This document shows positions 1-6,601 of a stretch of 12,834 nt of DNA, one piece after another; within the stretch, counting starts at the first letter, position 1; each line of letters opens with the position of its first letter. The notes beneath the pieces were generated by a model. It was not told the DNA's origin. It did no database searches and saw only the letters and a program-made list of their open reading frames with translations. Origin of the DNA: an uncultured Oscillospiraceae bacterium. Its GTDB lineage: Bacteria; Bacillota; Clostridia; Oscillospirales; Oscillospiraceae. Position numbers and translations under genes: made by a program. The stretch lies in contig CAJUEU010000048.1 of the NCBI GenBank assembly GCA_910585735.1, positions 1-12,834 on the forward strand, given 5' to 3'.

Positions 1-1042
1 TGCGGTAAAGCTCGTTGATGACGCTGCCGATGGCGTTCTCGTTGCCCGGGATGGCGGAGGCGGAGAAGATGACCCGGTCCCCCGCCTGGATCTCGAACTG
101 CTTGTGGGTGTTGAAGGCCATCCGGGTCATGGCCGACATGGTCTCTCCCTGAGACCCCGTGGTGATGACACACACCTTGTTTTTGGGGAGGGACTTAATC
201 TGGGCGATGTCCACAATGACCCCGGTGGGCACGTTCATATACCCCAGCTCAGTGGAGACCTTGATGGCATTCTCCATGCTCCGCCCGGTGATGGCCACCT
301 TCCGGCCGTACTTGGCGGCCACCGAGATGATCTGCTGGATACGGTCCACGTTGGAGGCGAAGGTAGCCACGATGATGCGCTCCTCACAGCCCCGGAACAG
401 GGCGTCGAAGGAGGCCCCCACGCTCTTTTCCGACTTGGTGTAGCCGGGCCGCTCCACGTTGGTGGAGTCGCTGAGGAGAGCCAGCACCCCCTCCTTCCCC
501 AGCTGTCCCAGCCGGGCCAGGTCGATCATGCCCCCGGACACGGGGGTGGGATCGATCTTGAAGTCGCCGGTGTGGATACACACCCCGGCGGGGGTGTGGA
601 TGGCGAAGGCCACCGCGTCGGCAATGGAGTGGTTCACATGGATGAACTCCACCCGGAAGGCCCCCGCCCGGACGGTCTCTCCCGCCTCACAGGTGATGAG
701 CCTGGTCTTGTTCACCAGGTGGTGTTCCTCCAGCTTGAGCTTGATGAGCCCGGCGGACATCCGGGTGGCGTACACCGGCACGTTCAGCTCCCGCAGCAGG
801 TAGGGGAGGGACCCGATGTGGTCCTCGTGGCCGTGGGTAATGAACACCCCCCGGATCTTGTCCCGGTTGCGGATGAGGTAGCTGAAGTCGGGGATGACCA
901 CGTCGATGCCGTACATGTCGTCGTCGGGGAAGCCCATACCGGCGTCCACCACGATCATGTCGCCGCCGTACTCATAAACGGTCATGTTCTTGCCGATCTC
1001 GTTGAGACCGCCAAGGGATACGATCCTTAATTTTTCTGCCAT
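1..1042 (-). CDS. rnj: Ribonuclease J, N-terminal 347 residues (3' end outside window)
   Basis: RNase J is a cytoplasmic endo- and 5'-3' exoribonuclease of Firmicutes, central to mRNA decay and rRNA maturation. The protein starts MAEKLRIVSLGGLNEIGKNM and has the metallo-beta-lactamase zinc motif HGHEDH at residues 70-75, with further likely metal ligands H138 (VNHSIAD) and D160 (HTGDFKID). SDSTNVERPGYTKSE near residue 191 and ITGRSMEN near 251 fit the start of the beta-CASP domain. The family is about 550 residues, so roughly 200 are missing past the window edge. The ATG at 1042 is chosen because an in-frame stop lies just upstream (1067-1069) and AAGGAG sits at 1055-1060. The rnjA and rnjB paralogues cannot be told apart here. 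Family assignment is very secure. Confidence 0.96.
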   Translation of the reverse strand, partial: MAEKLRIVSLGGLNEIGKNMTVYEYGGDMIVVDAGMGFPDDDMYGIDVVIPDFSYLIRNRDKIRGVFITHGHEDHIGSLPYLLRELNVPVYATRMSAGLIKLKLEEHHLVNKTRLITCEAGETVRAGAFRVEFIHVNHSIADAVAFAIHTPAGVCIHTGDFKIDPTPVSGGMIDLARLGQLGKEGVLALLSDSTNVERPGYTKSEKSVGASFDALFRGCEERIIVATFASNVDRIQQIISVAAKYGRKVAITGRSMENAIKVSTELGYMNVPTGVIVDIAQIKSLPKNKVCVITTGSQGETMSAMTRMAFNTHKQFEIQAGDRVIFSASAIPGNENAIGSVINELYR

Positions 1043-1085
1043 TTGTTCAAAAAACTCCTTTTTCAATCAATATGTAGACCGAAAG

Positions 1086-1216
1086 CGTACCAAAAGGAGG
1101 CCAGGAGGCCGGGAGTCCTCTTTGGCCCTGAATCGCCCAAGAGTGACCCGGCCCCCTCGCCGGAGGGTGCTTCGCGGTCTGGTTTGCCTTATCAAAAACG
1201 CCGTTTTGGCGTGTAA
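1086..1216 (-). repeat. Palindrome-rich, repeat-like block in the RNase J leader
   Basis: This GC-rich non-coding block lies between the RNase J promoter and its start codon. It has several self-complementary parts. CCAAA...GAGG at 1090-1100 pairs with CCTCTTTGG (1117-1125), with GGCC/GGCC nested inside. CCCTC/GAGGG-type pairing occurs near 1155-1167. ACGCC-GTTTT-GGCGT lies at 1198-1212. Nothing in it looks like a coding region. Its compact mosaic of hairpins resembles the dispersed palindromic elements common between genes in Clostridia, or alternatively a structured regulatory leader. It matches no riboswitch class I recognise. Confidence 0.4.
1193..1212 (-). terminator. Candidate small attenuator hairpin in RNase J leader
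   Basis: On the minus strand ACGCC, loop AAAAC, GGCGT is followed at once by TTTTT. The stem is only 5 bp, so it would be a weak terminator, but it sits about 75 nt into the predicted leader, where premature termination could reduce RNase J mRNA. It could equally be just one palindrome of the repeat-like block. Confidence 0.3.
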
Positions 1217-1292
1217 AGCCGAATGTGGGGCGCCTGCCCGAGACCCGCGCGTGGAGCACGTCCCGGGACGGCATGGAACATACGGTCAATTT

Positions 1293-1321
1293 AGTATATC
1301 ACACTTTTTCTCAAAAGTACA
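1293..1321 (-). promoter_or_regulatory. Predicted sigma-A promoter for RNase J
   Basis: Read on the minus strand, the -10 is TATACT (1293-1298), preceded by TGA, which makes an extended -10. A poor -35, TGTACT (1316-1321), lies 17 bp upstream. The start of transcription would be near 1286, giving a leader of about 240 nt before the RNase J ATG. The promoter lies directly after the stop of the upstream nucleotidyltransferase gene, so RNase J may also receive read-through from it; no convincing terminator separates the two. Confidence 0.6.
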
Positions 1322-1355
1322 CAGGTTTTTTGAAATTTCTGGAAATTCCCCTTGC

Positions 1356-3674
1356 TCAGGGCTTTTTCCCCTCCCGGCCTTCCTCGTCCAGGGCCTTCAG
1401 CTCCCGGCTGCACAGGTCGCACAGCTCCCCGGCGGCCTCCATGTCCACCGCCTCAGCGATGACCCGGAGGGCCCGGCGTCCGGCCATGGGCACCACGTAG
1501 ATCCACCCGGCATCGGCGGGGAGGCGGACTCCCTCCCCCTCCCGCCGGGCCTCGGGGTGGGCGCTGAGGGCGGCCTCCATCACCTTTCCCCGTCCCGAAT
1601 GGAGAGGGACCTCCCCCCGGACGGTGGCGAACCTGGGCAGCCCGGTGTCCAGCGCCGCCAGGGACTCCCCGGTCTGCCCCATACGCTCGCAGATCCGGCA
1701 GGCGGCAAAGATCCCGTCCCACAGCCAGGGGGAGCTCTTCCAAAGGGCCATGGCCTCCTCCCCGTCCCGGCCCAGGCGGAGGACCTTGCCCCCGAAGTCG
1801 GCGGCCACCCGCTCGGCGGCGGTGGGAGCCCAGGCGGGCAGGGCGATACGCCCTTTTCCCCGCTCCATCTCCAGCCGGGTGAGGAGCACCATGAGCCGGT
1901 CAGGGCCGATGGCCCGCCCCTCCTCATCCCAGGCGGAGACCCGAAAACCGCCCCAATCTACGGAAAAGACGGCTCTTCCCCGCGCGCTTCCCCGGCTCAC
2001 CCGGCAGCCCATGGCCTCCAAGGCAATGGCAAGCAGGTCGTTGACCTCCCCCCGCTCCACCTGGACCGCCAGGCTCCCCATTGGCATCACCGAGGACCGG
2101 GCGGCGGTGGCCGCCTCCCGGGGGTAGCCGGTGCGCGCTCCCACCAGGGTCTCGGTTTTCCCCACCCGGGCGGCGGGGACGCGGCTTCCCTCCCCCCGGA
2201 GAAGGGCCCCCTCCAGCTTCCGCTGCTCCTCCCTGGAGAGGGGCAGCCCCTCGGGGCCATACAGCCGCGCCTGGATATTGTCCCCGTCCTGCCAGAGAAA
2301 CAGGTTCACGGGCAGCTTGTAGTACCTTCCCACCCAAGCTCCCGCCGAGGGGCAGGGTCCGTCGTGGACCAGGGCCTGGCCTCCGGCGGCGTTGATGCCG
2401 CTGAGGGCGGCCCGGGCCAGCATCCCGGCTCCGTCACCCCCGGCCCAGCCCACGCCCACCTGGCCTCTCTCCCCCAGGAGCGAGCCTAAATTCAGCAGCA
2501 GCTCGGGGGTCATCTCCTCCCCCAGAATGCCCAACAGGGCACCGCTCCCCGAAAATTTGGGGGGCACGCTTCCCCCGGCGGTGACCTGGGAGGCGGTGGC
2601 CTTGCCCCCCTCGGGGACCTTCCGCCCGGGCCACAGCTTCACCCCGGGGGCCACGATGGCCTCGGCCCCCACCGAGGCTCCCTCCCCCAGCACCGCCCCG
2701 GGGGAGAGCATGCTTCGGCGGTGGAGACGGGCGCTCTTGCAGAGGATGGCGCCGGTGACCTCGGCCCCCTCCCCCACATGGCCTCCCAGCAGCACGGAAC
2801 GCTCCACCACCGCCCCGGTCTCCACGGTGGAGCCCTCCCCTACGGCGGTGTATGGTCCGATCACCGCTCCGGGGGCAAGAGAGACCCGCCTGCCGATCCA
2901 GCAGGGCTCCTTCACCTCCACCCCGGCGGGGGCCTCGGCCCGCCCGGTCTCCAGGTCCAGCGTCACCCGGCCCGCCAGGGCGTCCTTCACGCACTCCAGA
3001 TAGGCCCCGCAGTCCCCCATGTCCTGCCAGTAGCCGGGAAGGGTCCAGCCCCGCAGATCCTCCCCCATCTCCAGAAGAGCGGGGAACATATCCCGGCCGA
3101 AGTCCTGGGGAATGGCGGCGGGAAGAAGCTCAAAGCACTTGGGAGAGAGGGCGTAGACCCCGGTGTTCACCCGCTCGGTGTCCACCTGGCCCCACCCGGG
3201 CTTCTCCACAAACCCGGTGATTCGATTCTCCCGGTCCACCCGCACCAGGCCGTAATCCAGGGGCTGCTCCCGCCGGCTGAGGGCCAGGGAGGCGGCCGCC
3301 CCGCTCTTTTTGTGCTTCTCCAGGAAAGCGGTGAGGTCCAGGTCGCACACCCCGTCCCCGCTGAGGACCAGGAAGTCCTCCTGCCCCATAAATTCCAGAC
3401 ACTGGCGCACGCTGCCCGCGGTGCCCAGGGGCATATCCTCCACAAAATACTTCAGCTCCATGCCCCACCCCGAGCCGTCCCCAAAGTAGTCCATCACCAC
3501 ATTAGGGAGATACCCCAGGGTGATGGCCGCCTCCTTCACCCCATGGCGGCGGAGCAGGTCCAGCAGGTGCCCCAGCACCGGCTTGCCGAAGAGGGGGGTC
3601 ATGGGCTTGGGACGGCCCAGGGTCAGAGGACGCAGGCGGCTTCCCTCGCCGCCCGCCAGGATCACAGCTTTCAT
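1356..3674 (-). CDS. Sugar-1-phosphate nucleotidyltransferase fused to beta-helix and degenerate phosphomannomutase-like domain
   Basis: This is a 772-residue protein in three parts. Residues 1-235 are a nucleotidyltransferase, with the G-G-x-G-x-R-L-x-P-L-T...PKPMTP signature at 8-26, LSGDG near 104-108, NTGVYAL near 170-175 and YWQDMGD near 215-221. It would make an NDP-sugar (GDP-mannose, or UDP/dTDP-glucose type) from a sugar-1-phosphate and an NTP. Residues about 250-350 are hexapeptide repeats of a left-handed beta-helix. Residues about 370-772 align in order with phosphomannomutase/phosphoglucomutase, but the serine loop, the metal loop and the phosphate loop are all replaced (see findings). 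Such fusions occur in Clostridia and cyanobacteria and are usually annotated mannose-1-phosphate guanylyltransferase. The start at 3674 follows a modest AAGGGTG site and begins exactly at the family MKAVILAGG. The exact sugar and nucleotide are not certain. Confidence 0.88.
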   Translation of the reverse strand: MKAVILAGGEGSRLRPLTLGRPKPMTPLFGKPVLGHLLDLLRRHGVKEAAITLGYLPNVVMDYFGDGSGWGMELKYFVEDMPLGTAGSVRQCLEFMGQEDFLVLSGDGVCDLDLTAFLEKHKKSGAAASLALSRREQPLDYGLVRVDRENRITGFVEKPGWGQVDTERVNTGVYALSPKCFELLPAAIPQDFGRDMFPALLEMGEDLRGWTLPGYWQDMGDCGAYLECVKDALAGRVTLDLETGRAEAPAGVEVKEPCWIGRRVSLAPGAVIGPYTAVGEGSTVETGAVVERSVLLGGHVGEGAEVTGAILCKSARLHRRSMLSPGAVLGEGASVGAEAIVAPGVKLWPGRKVPEGGKATASQVTAGGSVPPKFSGSGALLGILGEEMTPELLLNLGSLLGERGQVGVGWAGGDGAGMLARAALSGINAAGGQALVHDGPCPSAGAWVGRYYKLPVNLFLWQDGDNIQARLYGPEGLPLSREEQRKLEGALLRGEGSRVPAARVGKTETLVGARTGYPREAATAARSSVMPMGSLAVQVERGEVNDLLAIALEAMGCRVSRGSARGRAVFSVDWGGFRVSAWDEEGRAIGPDRLMVLLTRLEMERGKGRIALPAWAPTAAERVAADFGGKVLRLGRDGEEAMALWKSSPWLWDGIFAACRICERMGQTGESLAALDTGLPRFATVRGEVPLHSGRGKVMEAALSAHPEARREGEGVRLPADAGWIYVVPMAGRRALRVIAEAVDMEAAGELCDLCSRELKALDEEGREGKKP

Positions 3675-3928
3675 GACAGAAACACCCTTTTTCTCAAAAG
3701 ATGTCTCTATTGTGTCCCGACGGGCGAAAAAATAAACGACCGCGTCAAAAAAGTAGGGCCTCCCACCGCCAAGCTCCTCTTTCCCTCTCCGAAAATTTTT
3801 CGCCTGCCAAAAAGTTCCCTTCCCGCTCTGAAATTGCCCCGTTTTTCATTGAATTGAGCCTCTTTTTATGGTAAAATGAGTACAACCTACATACAACCAG
3901 ATACATCTTAAGAGAAGGAGGCTTTCTC
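3675..3928. other. Divergent intergenic region
   Basis: This 254-bp, AT-richer spacer separates the minus-strand nucleotidyltransferase from the plus-strand small-gene operon. The plus-side promoter is clear and listed separately. I found no convincing -10/-35 pair for the minus-strand gene; candidates such as CACAAT lack a matching -35. No coding potential or RNA family was recognised. Confidence 0.6.
3849..3877 (+). promoter_or_regulatory. Predicted sigma-A promoter for the DUF1653 operon
   Basis: TTGAAT (3849-3854), a 17-bp spacer, then TAAAAT (3872-3877) preceded by TGG, an extended -10. Transcription would begin near 3884, leaving a leader of about 45 nt. The ribosome site AAGGAGG (3915-3921) lies in the loop of a small possible hairpin, GAGAA/TTCTC (3912-3928), that ends just before the ATG. 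Confidence 0.72.
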
Positions 3929-4144
3929 ATGGAGGAATTAAAGTCCGGCCGCTACCGCCACTTTAAGGGCAATGAATACCGTCTTTTGTATGTGGCCCGC
4001 CACTCCGAAACCCTTGAGCCCCTTGTGGTTTACCAGGCTCTCTACGGTGACCGGGGCATCTGGGTCCGCCCGGCGTGTATGTGGAGCGAGCACATCGACC
4101 GGGACGGCTATTCCGGCCCCCGCTTTGCCTATATCGAAGAATAA
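3929..4144 (+). CDS. DUF1653 family small protein
   Basis: A 71-residue protein matching the DUF1653 pattern: SGRYRHFKGNEYRLLYVARHSET at the N-terminus, then VVYQALYGDRGIWVRPACMW, and a C-terminus GPRFAYIEE. The family consists of small beta-rich proteins of unknown function, common in Firmicutes and Proteobacteria, and this one is full length. The start is fixed by AAGGAGG 7 nt upstream. It is the first gene of a likely three-gene operon and is separated from the next gene by 18 nt. The family call is strong; the function is unknown. Confidence 0.9.
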   Translation: MEELKSGRYRHFKGNEYRLLYVARHSETLEPLVVYQALYGDRGIWVRPACMWSEHIDRDGYSGPRFAYIEE

Positions 4145-4162
4145 GAAGAGGAGGATCTTACA

Positions 4163-4462
4163 ATGCAAAATTGGCTGTACGTCATGTTTATCAACAAGAC
4201 CAAAACCTACAACAGGCTCACCAAAGCCGCGGTGGAGCGGCACGTCGCCAACCTGAAAGACCTAGACGACAGCGGCCACCTGGAGTTGGCCGGCGTTTTC
4301 AAGGGGTATCCCGGTGTGGCCGGTATGTATATCCTGCGGGCCGAAAACTATGAGGCGGCCGAGGCTCTCTGCCGGCAGGAGCCTCTTGTTCTGGAGGGCT
4401 TTGCCACGTATCAGCTAAAGGCTCTTCAGGTGGCCGAAAAAGAAAACAACTATCTGCTTTAA
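4163..4462 (+). CDS. YciI-like protein
   Basis: A 99-residue protein with the ferredoxin-like YCII fold pattern. The N-terminal strand is WLYVMFINKT, a conserved-type histidine falls at 27 (VERHVANLKDLDDSGHLELAG), then GMYILRAENYEAAEALCRQEP and GFATYQLKAL. YciI domains are small dimeric proteins suspected of enzymatic roles through a His/Asp pair, but no general function is established. The start has GAGGAGG at 4148-4154. Its stop overlaps a potential ATG of the next gene by one base (TAATG), suggesting a tight operon. Confidence 0.85.
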   Translation: MQNWLYVMFINKTKTYNRLTKAAVERHVANLKDLDDSGHLELAGVFKGYPGVAGMYILRAENYEAAEALCRQEPLVLEGFATYQLKALQVAEKENNYLL

Positions 4463-4482
4463 TGCGATCGAGGGATATTGTC

Positions 4483-4815
4483 ATGAATATTCAGATCTTC
4501 GGAAAGTCCAAGTGCTTTGACACCAAGAAGGCCGAGCGGTATTTCAAGGAGCGGCGGGTGAAATTCCAGGCGGTGGACATCCTCCGCTACGGCATGAGCC
4601 GGGGGGAGCTTCAGAGCGTGGTCCGGGCTGTGGGCCTGGATGCACTCGTCGACTGGAAGAACCCGGATGCCGCCCTGCTCAAATACCTGGCCTATGACGA
4701 TGCCAAGCTGGACAAGCTCTTTGAGGACCCCCGGCTCATCAGGACCCCCGTGGTCCGCAACGGAAAGCAGGCCACCGTGGGCTACCAGCCCGAGGTGTGG
4801 AAAGGGTGGGAGTAG
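4483..4815 (+). CDS. ArsC/Spx family thioredoxin-fold protein
   Basis: A 110-residue protein of the arsenate reductase-like/Spx family. It opens with MNIQIFGKSKCFDTKKAERYF, carrying the single redox-type cysteine C11. It then has a helical region, the cis-proline segment RLIRTPVVRNG (86-94) and the typical ending VGYQPEVWKGW. ArsC members reduce arsenate, while Spx-like members bind RNA polymerase; this one lacks a CxxC pair and cannot be placed in either with certainty. ATG 4483 is preferred because GAGGG (4470-4474) is 8 nt upstream and it begins at the family N-terminus. An ATG at 4462 would add seven unlikely residues but would couple to the YciI stop. Confidence 0.85.
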   Translation: MNIQIFGKSKCFDTKKAERYFKERRVKFQAVDILRYGMSRGELQSVVRAVGLDALVDWKNPDAALLKYLAYDDAKLDKLFEDPRLIRTPVVRNGKQATVGYQPEVWKGWE

Positions 4816-4832
4816 CTCAACCCCCGGTTGAG
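4816..4832 (+). terminator. Hairpin after the ArsC-like gene (weak terminator)
   Basis: CTCAACC-CCC-GGTTGAG is a perfect 7-bp stem beginning immediately after the TAG stop. Only TT then C-rich sequence follows, so there is no U tract. It may protect the mRNA end or act as a partial terminator before the next promoter. Confidence 0.4.
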
Positions 4833-4852
4833 TTCCCCTGGCCTGACGGTCG

Positions 4853-4882
4853 CTGGCACCCCAAAAAATCCTCTGCTATGAT
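4853..4882 (+). promoter_or_regulatory. Predicted promoter for XRE regulator and acetyltransferase
   Basis: CTGGCA (4853-4858), an 18-bp spacer, then TATGAT (4877-4882) with TGC before it (extended -10). The leader would be about 35 nt, with ribosome site AAGGGAG at 4909-4915 ahead of the ATG at 4925. Confidence 0.55.
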
Positions 4883-4924
4883 GGTCTCACGCCGGCAAAC
4901 CATCAAATAAGGGAGACTGTCATC

Positions 4925-5887
4925 ATGGAATTGGGAAATCAGATCAAAAGCCTGCGGCTGAGTAAGGGCCTGACCCAGGAGGCCCTGGCTGAGCAGCTGG
5001 GGGTCACCGCCCAGGCGGTGAGCAAGTGGGAGCGGAACGCCGCTCTCCCCGACATCGGGCTGCTGCCCCAACTCTCGGTGCTCTTCGGGGTCACCATCGA
5101 CCAGCTTTTCGCCATCTCCGACGAGGACCGGCTGGACCGCATCCAGAACATGCTCTGGGATGAGCGGGTGCTGGACCCCCTGGCGGTGGAGCGGGAGCGG
5201 GCCTTCCTGCTGGAAAAGGCCCGGCGGGAGCCGGAAAACGGCCGCCCCCACGAACTTCTGGCCGACATGGAGAACCACCTGGCCAACCAGCACCGGGTAT
5301 TAGCCGCCGACTACGCCAAGGAATCCCTCCGCCGGGAGCCCCGCAGCAAGGATGCCCACAGTGAGCTTTTTCAGGCTTTCGGAGGCGGCTGGACCACTGA
5401 GGACTGGTACGCCGGCGCCCACAACGCGGGCATCGACTGGTATAAGGACTTCGTGGCCCAAAACCCGGACTACCGGGGCGGCTACCTCTGGCTCATGGAC
5501 CTGCTTCTCACCGACTGCCGGGTGGACGAGGCCCAGGCGGTCTGCGATGCCCTAGCCAAAATCGACGACAGCTACCGCCTCCCTCTCTACCGGGGCCACA
5601 TCGCCTGGGCCCAGGGAGACCGGGAAACGGCTCAGGCCATCTGGGAACAGATGTGCTGGGACTTCCCCGGGGAGTGGTGTGTCTGGCTCTCCATGGGGAA
5701 TGTTCACGCCCGGACCGGGCGGTTTGCGGAAGCCGCCGCTGACTTCCGCAAGGCCATGGAGCTCCAGGAGGCCCCCCGGTATGTGGACCCTCTGGAGTCC
5801 ATCGCCCTGGTCAAAGAGATCATGGGAGACATCCCCGGCGCCATGGCCGCGTTGGAAGAAGAGATCGCTCTCCTGGCCGATGAATAG
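4925..5887 (+). CDS. XRE-family HTH regulator with TPR-like C-terminal domain, probably truncated by an amber codon
   Basis: A 320-residue DNA-binding regulator. Residues about 5-60 form a Cro/C1 helix-turn-helix (LTQEALAEQLGVTAQAVSKWER is the recognition region), followed by LSVLFGVTIDQLF. Residues about 85-318 are helical and TPR-like, with repeats such as RTGRFAEAAADFRKAMEL. Proteins of this design are common in Clostridia as one-component regulators, with the TPR part probably sensing a ligand or partner. The reading frame continues after the TAG at 5885-5887 for 22 sensible codons, so the stop looks secondary. The acetyltransferase gene follows and shares the terminator at 6528-6564. Targets are unknown. 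Confidence 0.88.
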   Translation: MELGNQIKSLRLSKGLTQEALAEQLGVTAQAVSKWERNAALPDIGLLPQLSVLFGVTIDQLFAISDEDRLDRIQNMLWDERVLDPLAVERERAFLLEKARREPENGRPHELLADMENHLANQHRVLAADYAKESLRREPRSKDAHSELFQAFGGGWTTEDWYAGAHNAGIDWYKDFVAQNPDYRGGYLWLMDLLLTDCRVDEAQAVCDALAKIDDSYRLPLYRGHIAWAQGDRETAQAIWEQMCWDFPGEWCVWLSMGNVHARTGRFAEAAADFRKAMELQEAPRYVDPLESIALVKEIMGDIPGAMAALEEEIALLADE

Positions 5888-5956
5888 AACTCCACCGCCG
5901 GAGAGACGGTGGACAAGGTCCGCCGGGAGATGGAAAGATTGAAGAAAAAGCTGTGA
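5888..5956 (+). pseudogene. Detached C-terminal tail of the XRE regulator
   Basis: In the same frame as the regulator, directly after its TAG, come 22 codons and a TGA: NSTAGETVDKVRREMERLKKKL. The strongly charged, lysine-rich helix is a natural C-terminus. From memory of this family, tails of the form (D/E)W-x-x-T-x-GE-x-VD-x-x-RREIERL are typical, with tryptophan where TAG now stands (TGG to TAG, a single base change). It is not translated unless the amber codon is read through. Confidence 0.6.
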
Positions 5957-5997
5957 CCTGATTACGATGGAGCTCTCTTTTGCAGGAGGAAAACGGC

Positions 5998-6498
5998 ATG
6001 AAGCGGTCATTTGCGGAGCAAATCAAAAGCCTTCCGAAGGACGTCTGGACCTCAGAACGGCTCACCATCCGGCCCATTGAAAACGATGACGACCTGTGGT
6101 ACGCCGTGATGGAATGCACCCTGGCAACCGGGCAGGAGGAGTATGTGAACCCTGCGGGCTTCTCCATCGGGAGGGCCTATCTTTCCCCCGGGGACCATGT
6201 CCCCTGTGTAATTTGCAAAAGGGACGGGGAAAAAATTGGGTATATCGTTTTGCATATCTGGCTGGGGGAGGGCAGGGCCTTCACCTGGAGCTACTACCTG
6301 GACAGGCGCTTTCAGGGTATGGGGTATGGAAAAGAGGCGGCCCGTCTGGCCGTGGCCATCCTGAAAGCGGCGGACCCGCAAACGCCCGTCAAGCTGTCCA
6401 CCGAGGCGGACAACACCAGGGCCCAGAGGCTGTATGAGTCCATCGGATTTGAAAGGTCGGAAGAGCTGGACGGGGACGACCTGGTGTTCGTCTTCTGA
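5998..6498 (+). CDS. GNAT family N-acetyltransferase
   Basis: A 166-residue acetyl-CoA-dependent acetyltransferase. It shows RLTIRPIENDDD at 21-32 for the first strand/helix, a central strand with GYIVLHIWLGEGRAFTWSYYLD (81-102), the acetyl-CoA pyrophosphate loop RRFQGMGYGKEA at 103-114 and the C-terminal NTRAQRLYESIGFERSEEL. The overall pattern is nearest to diamine or spermidine acetyltransferases, but the substrate is not assured. The ATG at 5998 is preferred over an upstream TTG (5980) because AGGAGG (5984-5989) is correctly placed 8 nt before it. It lies 41 nt after the end of the detached regulator tail and is probably co-transcribed with the regulator. Confidence 0.87.
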   Translation: MKRSFAEQIKSLPKDVWTSERLTIRPIENDDDLWYAVMECTLATGQEEYVNPAGFSIGRAYLSPGDHVPCVICKRDGEKIGYIVLHIWLGEGRAFTWSYYLDRRFQGMGYGKEAARLAVAILKAADPQTPVKLSTEADNTRAQRLYESIGFERSEELDGDDLVFVF

Positions 6499-6527
6499 TG
6501 TGCCGCAGCGTATCCGCCAAAGCAAAG

Positions 6528-6564
6528 AGCCGGACCCCTTTGACGAGGGTCCGGCTTTCTTGTT
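6528..6564 (+). terminator. Strong intrinsic terminator between convergent genes
   Basis: AGCCGGACCC (6528-6537), a 9-nt loop, GGGTCCGGCT (6547-6556): a perfect 10-bp stem followed by TTTCTTGTTTT. It ends the regulator/acetyltransferase unit. On the opposite strand the stem is followed by CTCTTTGCTTTGG, so it could also stop the convergent WYL-regulator transcript, less efficiently. Confidence 0.9.
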
Positions 6565-6601
6565 TTGGCGGGTTCCTCCCTGGGGTGGCCCGCACATAGC
6601 T

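Noticed and set aside
104..1030. 308-codon plus-strand open frame opposite RNase J
   Set aside because: Low-complexity G/H/P/D-rich translation without family features; antisense shadow of a clear RNase J gene in GC-rich DNA.
1047..1289. 80-codon open frame in the RNase J leader
   Set aside because: Starts with TTG before the predicted transcription start, lacks a ribosome site, and its sequence is explained by palindromic leader structure.
3929..4815. Small three-gene operon as an arsenic-resistance or defence system
   Set aside because: DUF1653, YciI and ArsC/Spx-like proteins are ordinary small cytoplasmic families; no ArsR, ArsB or toxin partner is present.
4816..4832. Full-strength terminator after the ArsC-like gene
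   Set aside because: The stem is perfect but lacks a U tract, so it is listed only as a weak candidate.
5885..5887. Amber codon as pyrrolysine or other programmed recoding
   Set aside because: No pyl genes or recoding element seen, and the host type and position fit a simple nonsense change better.
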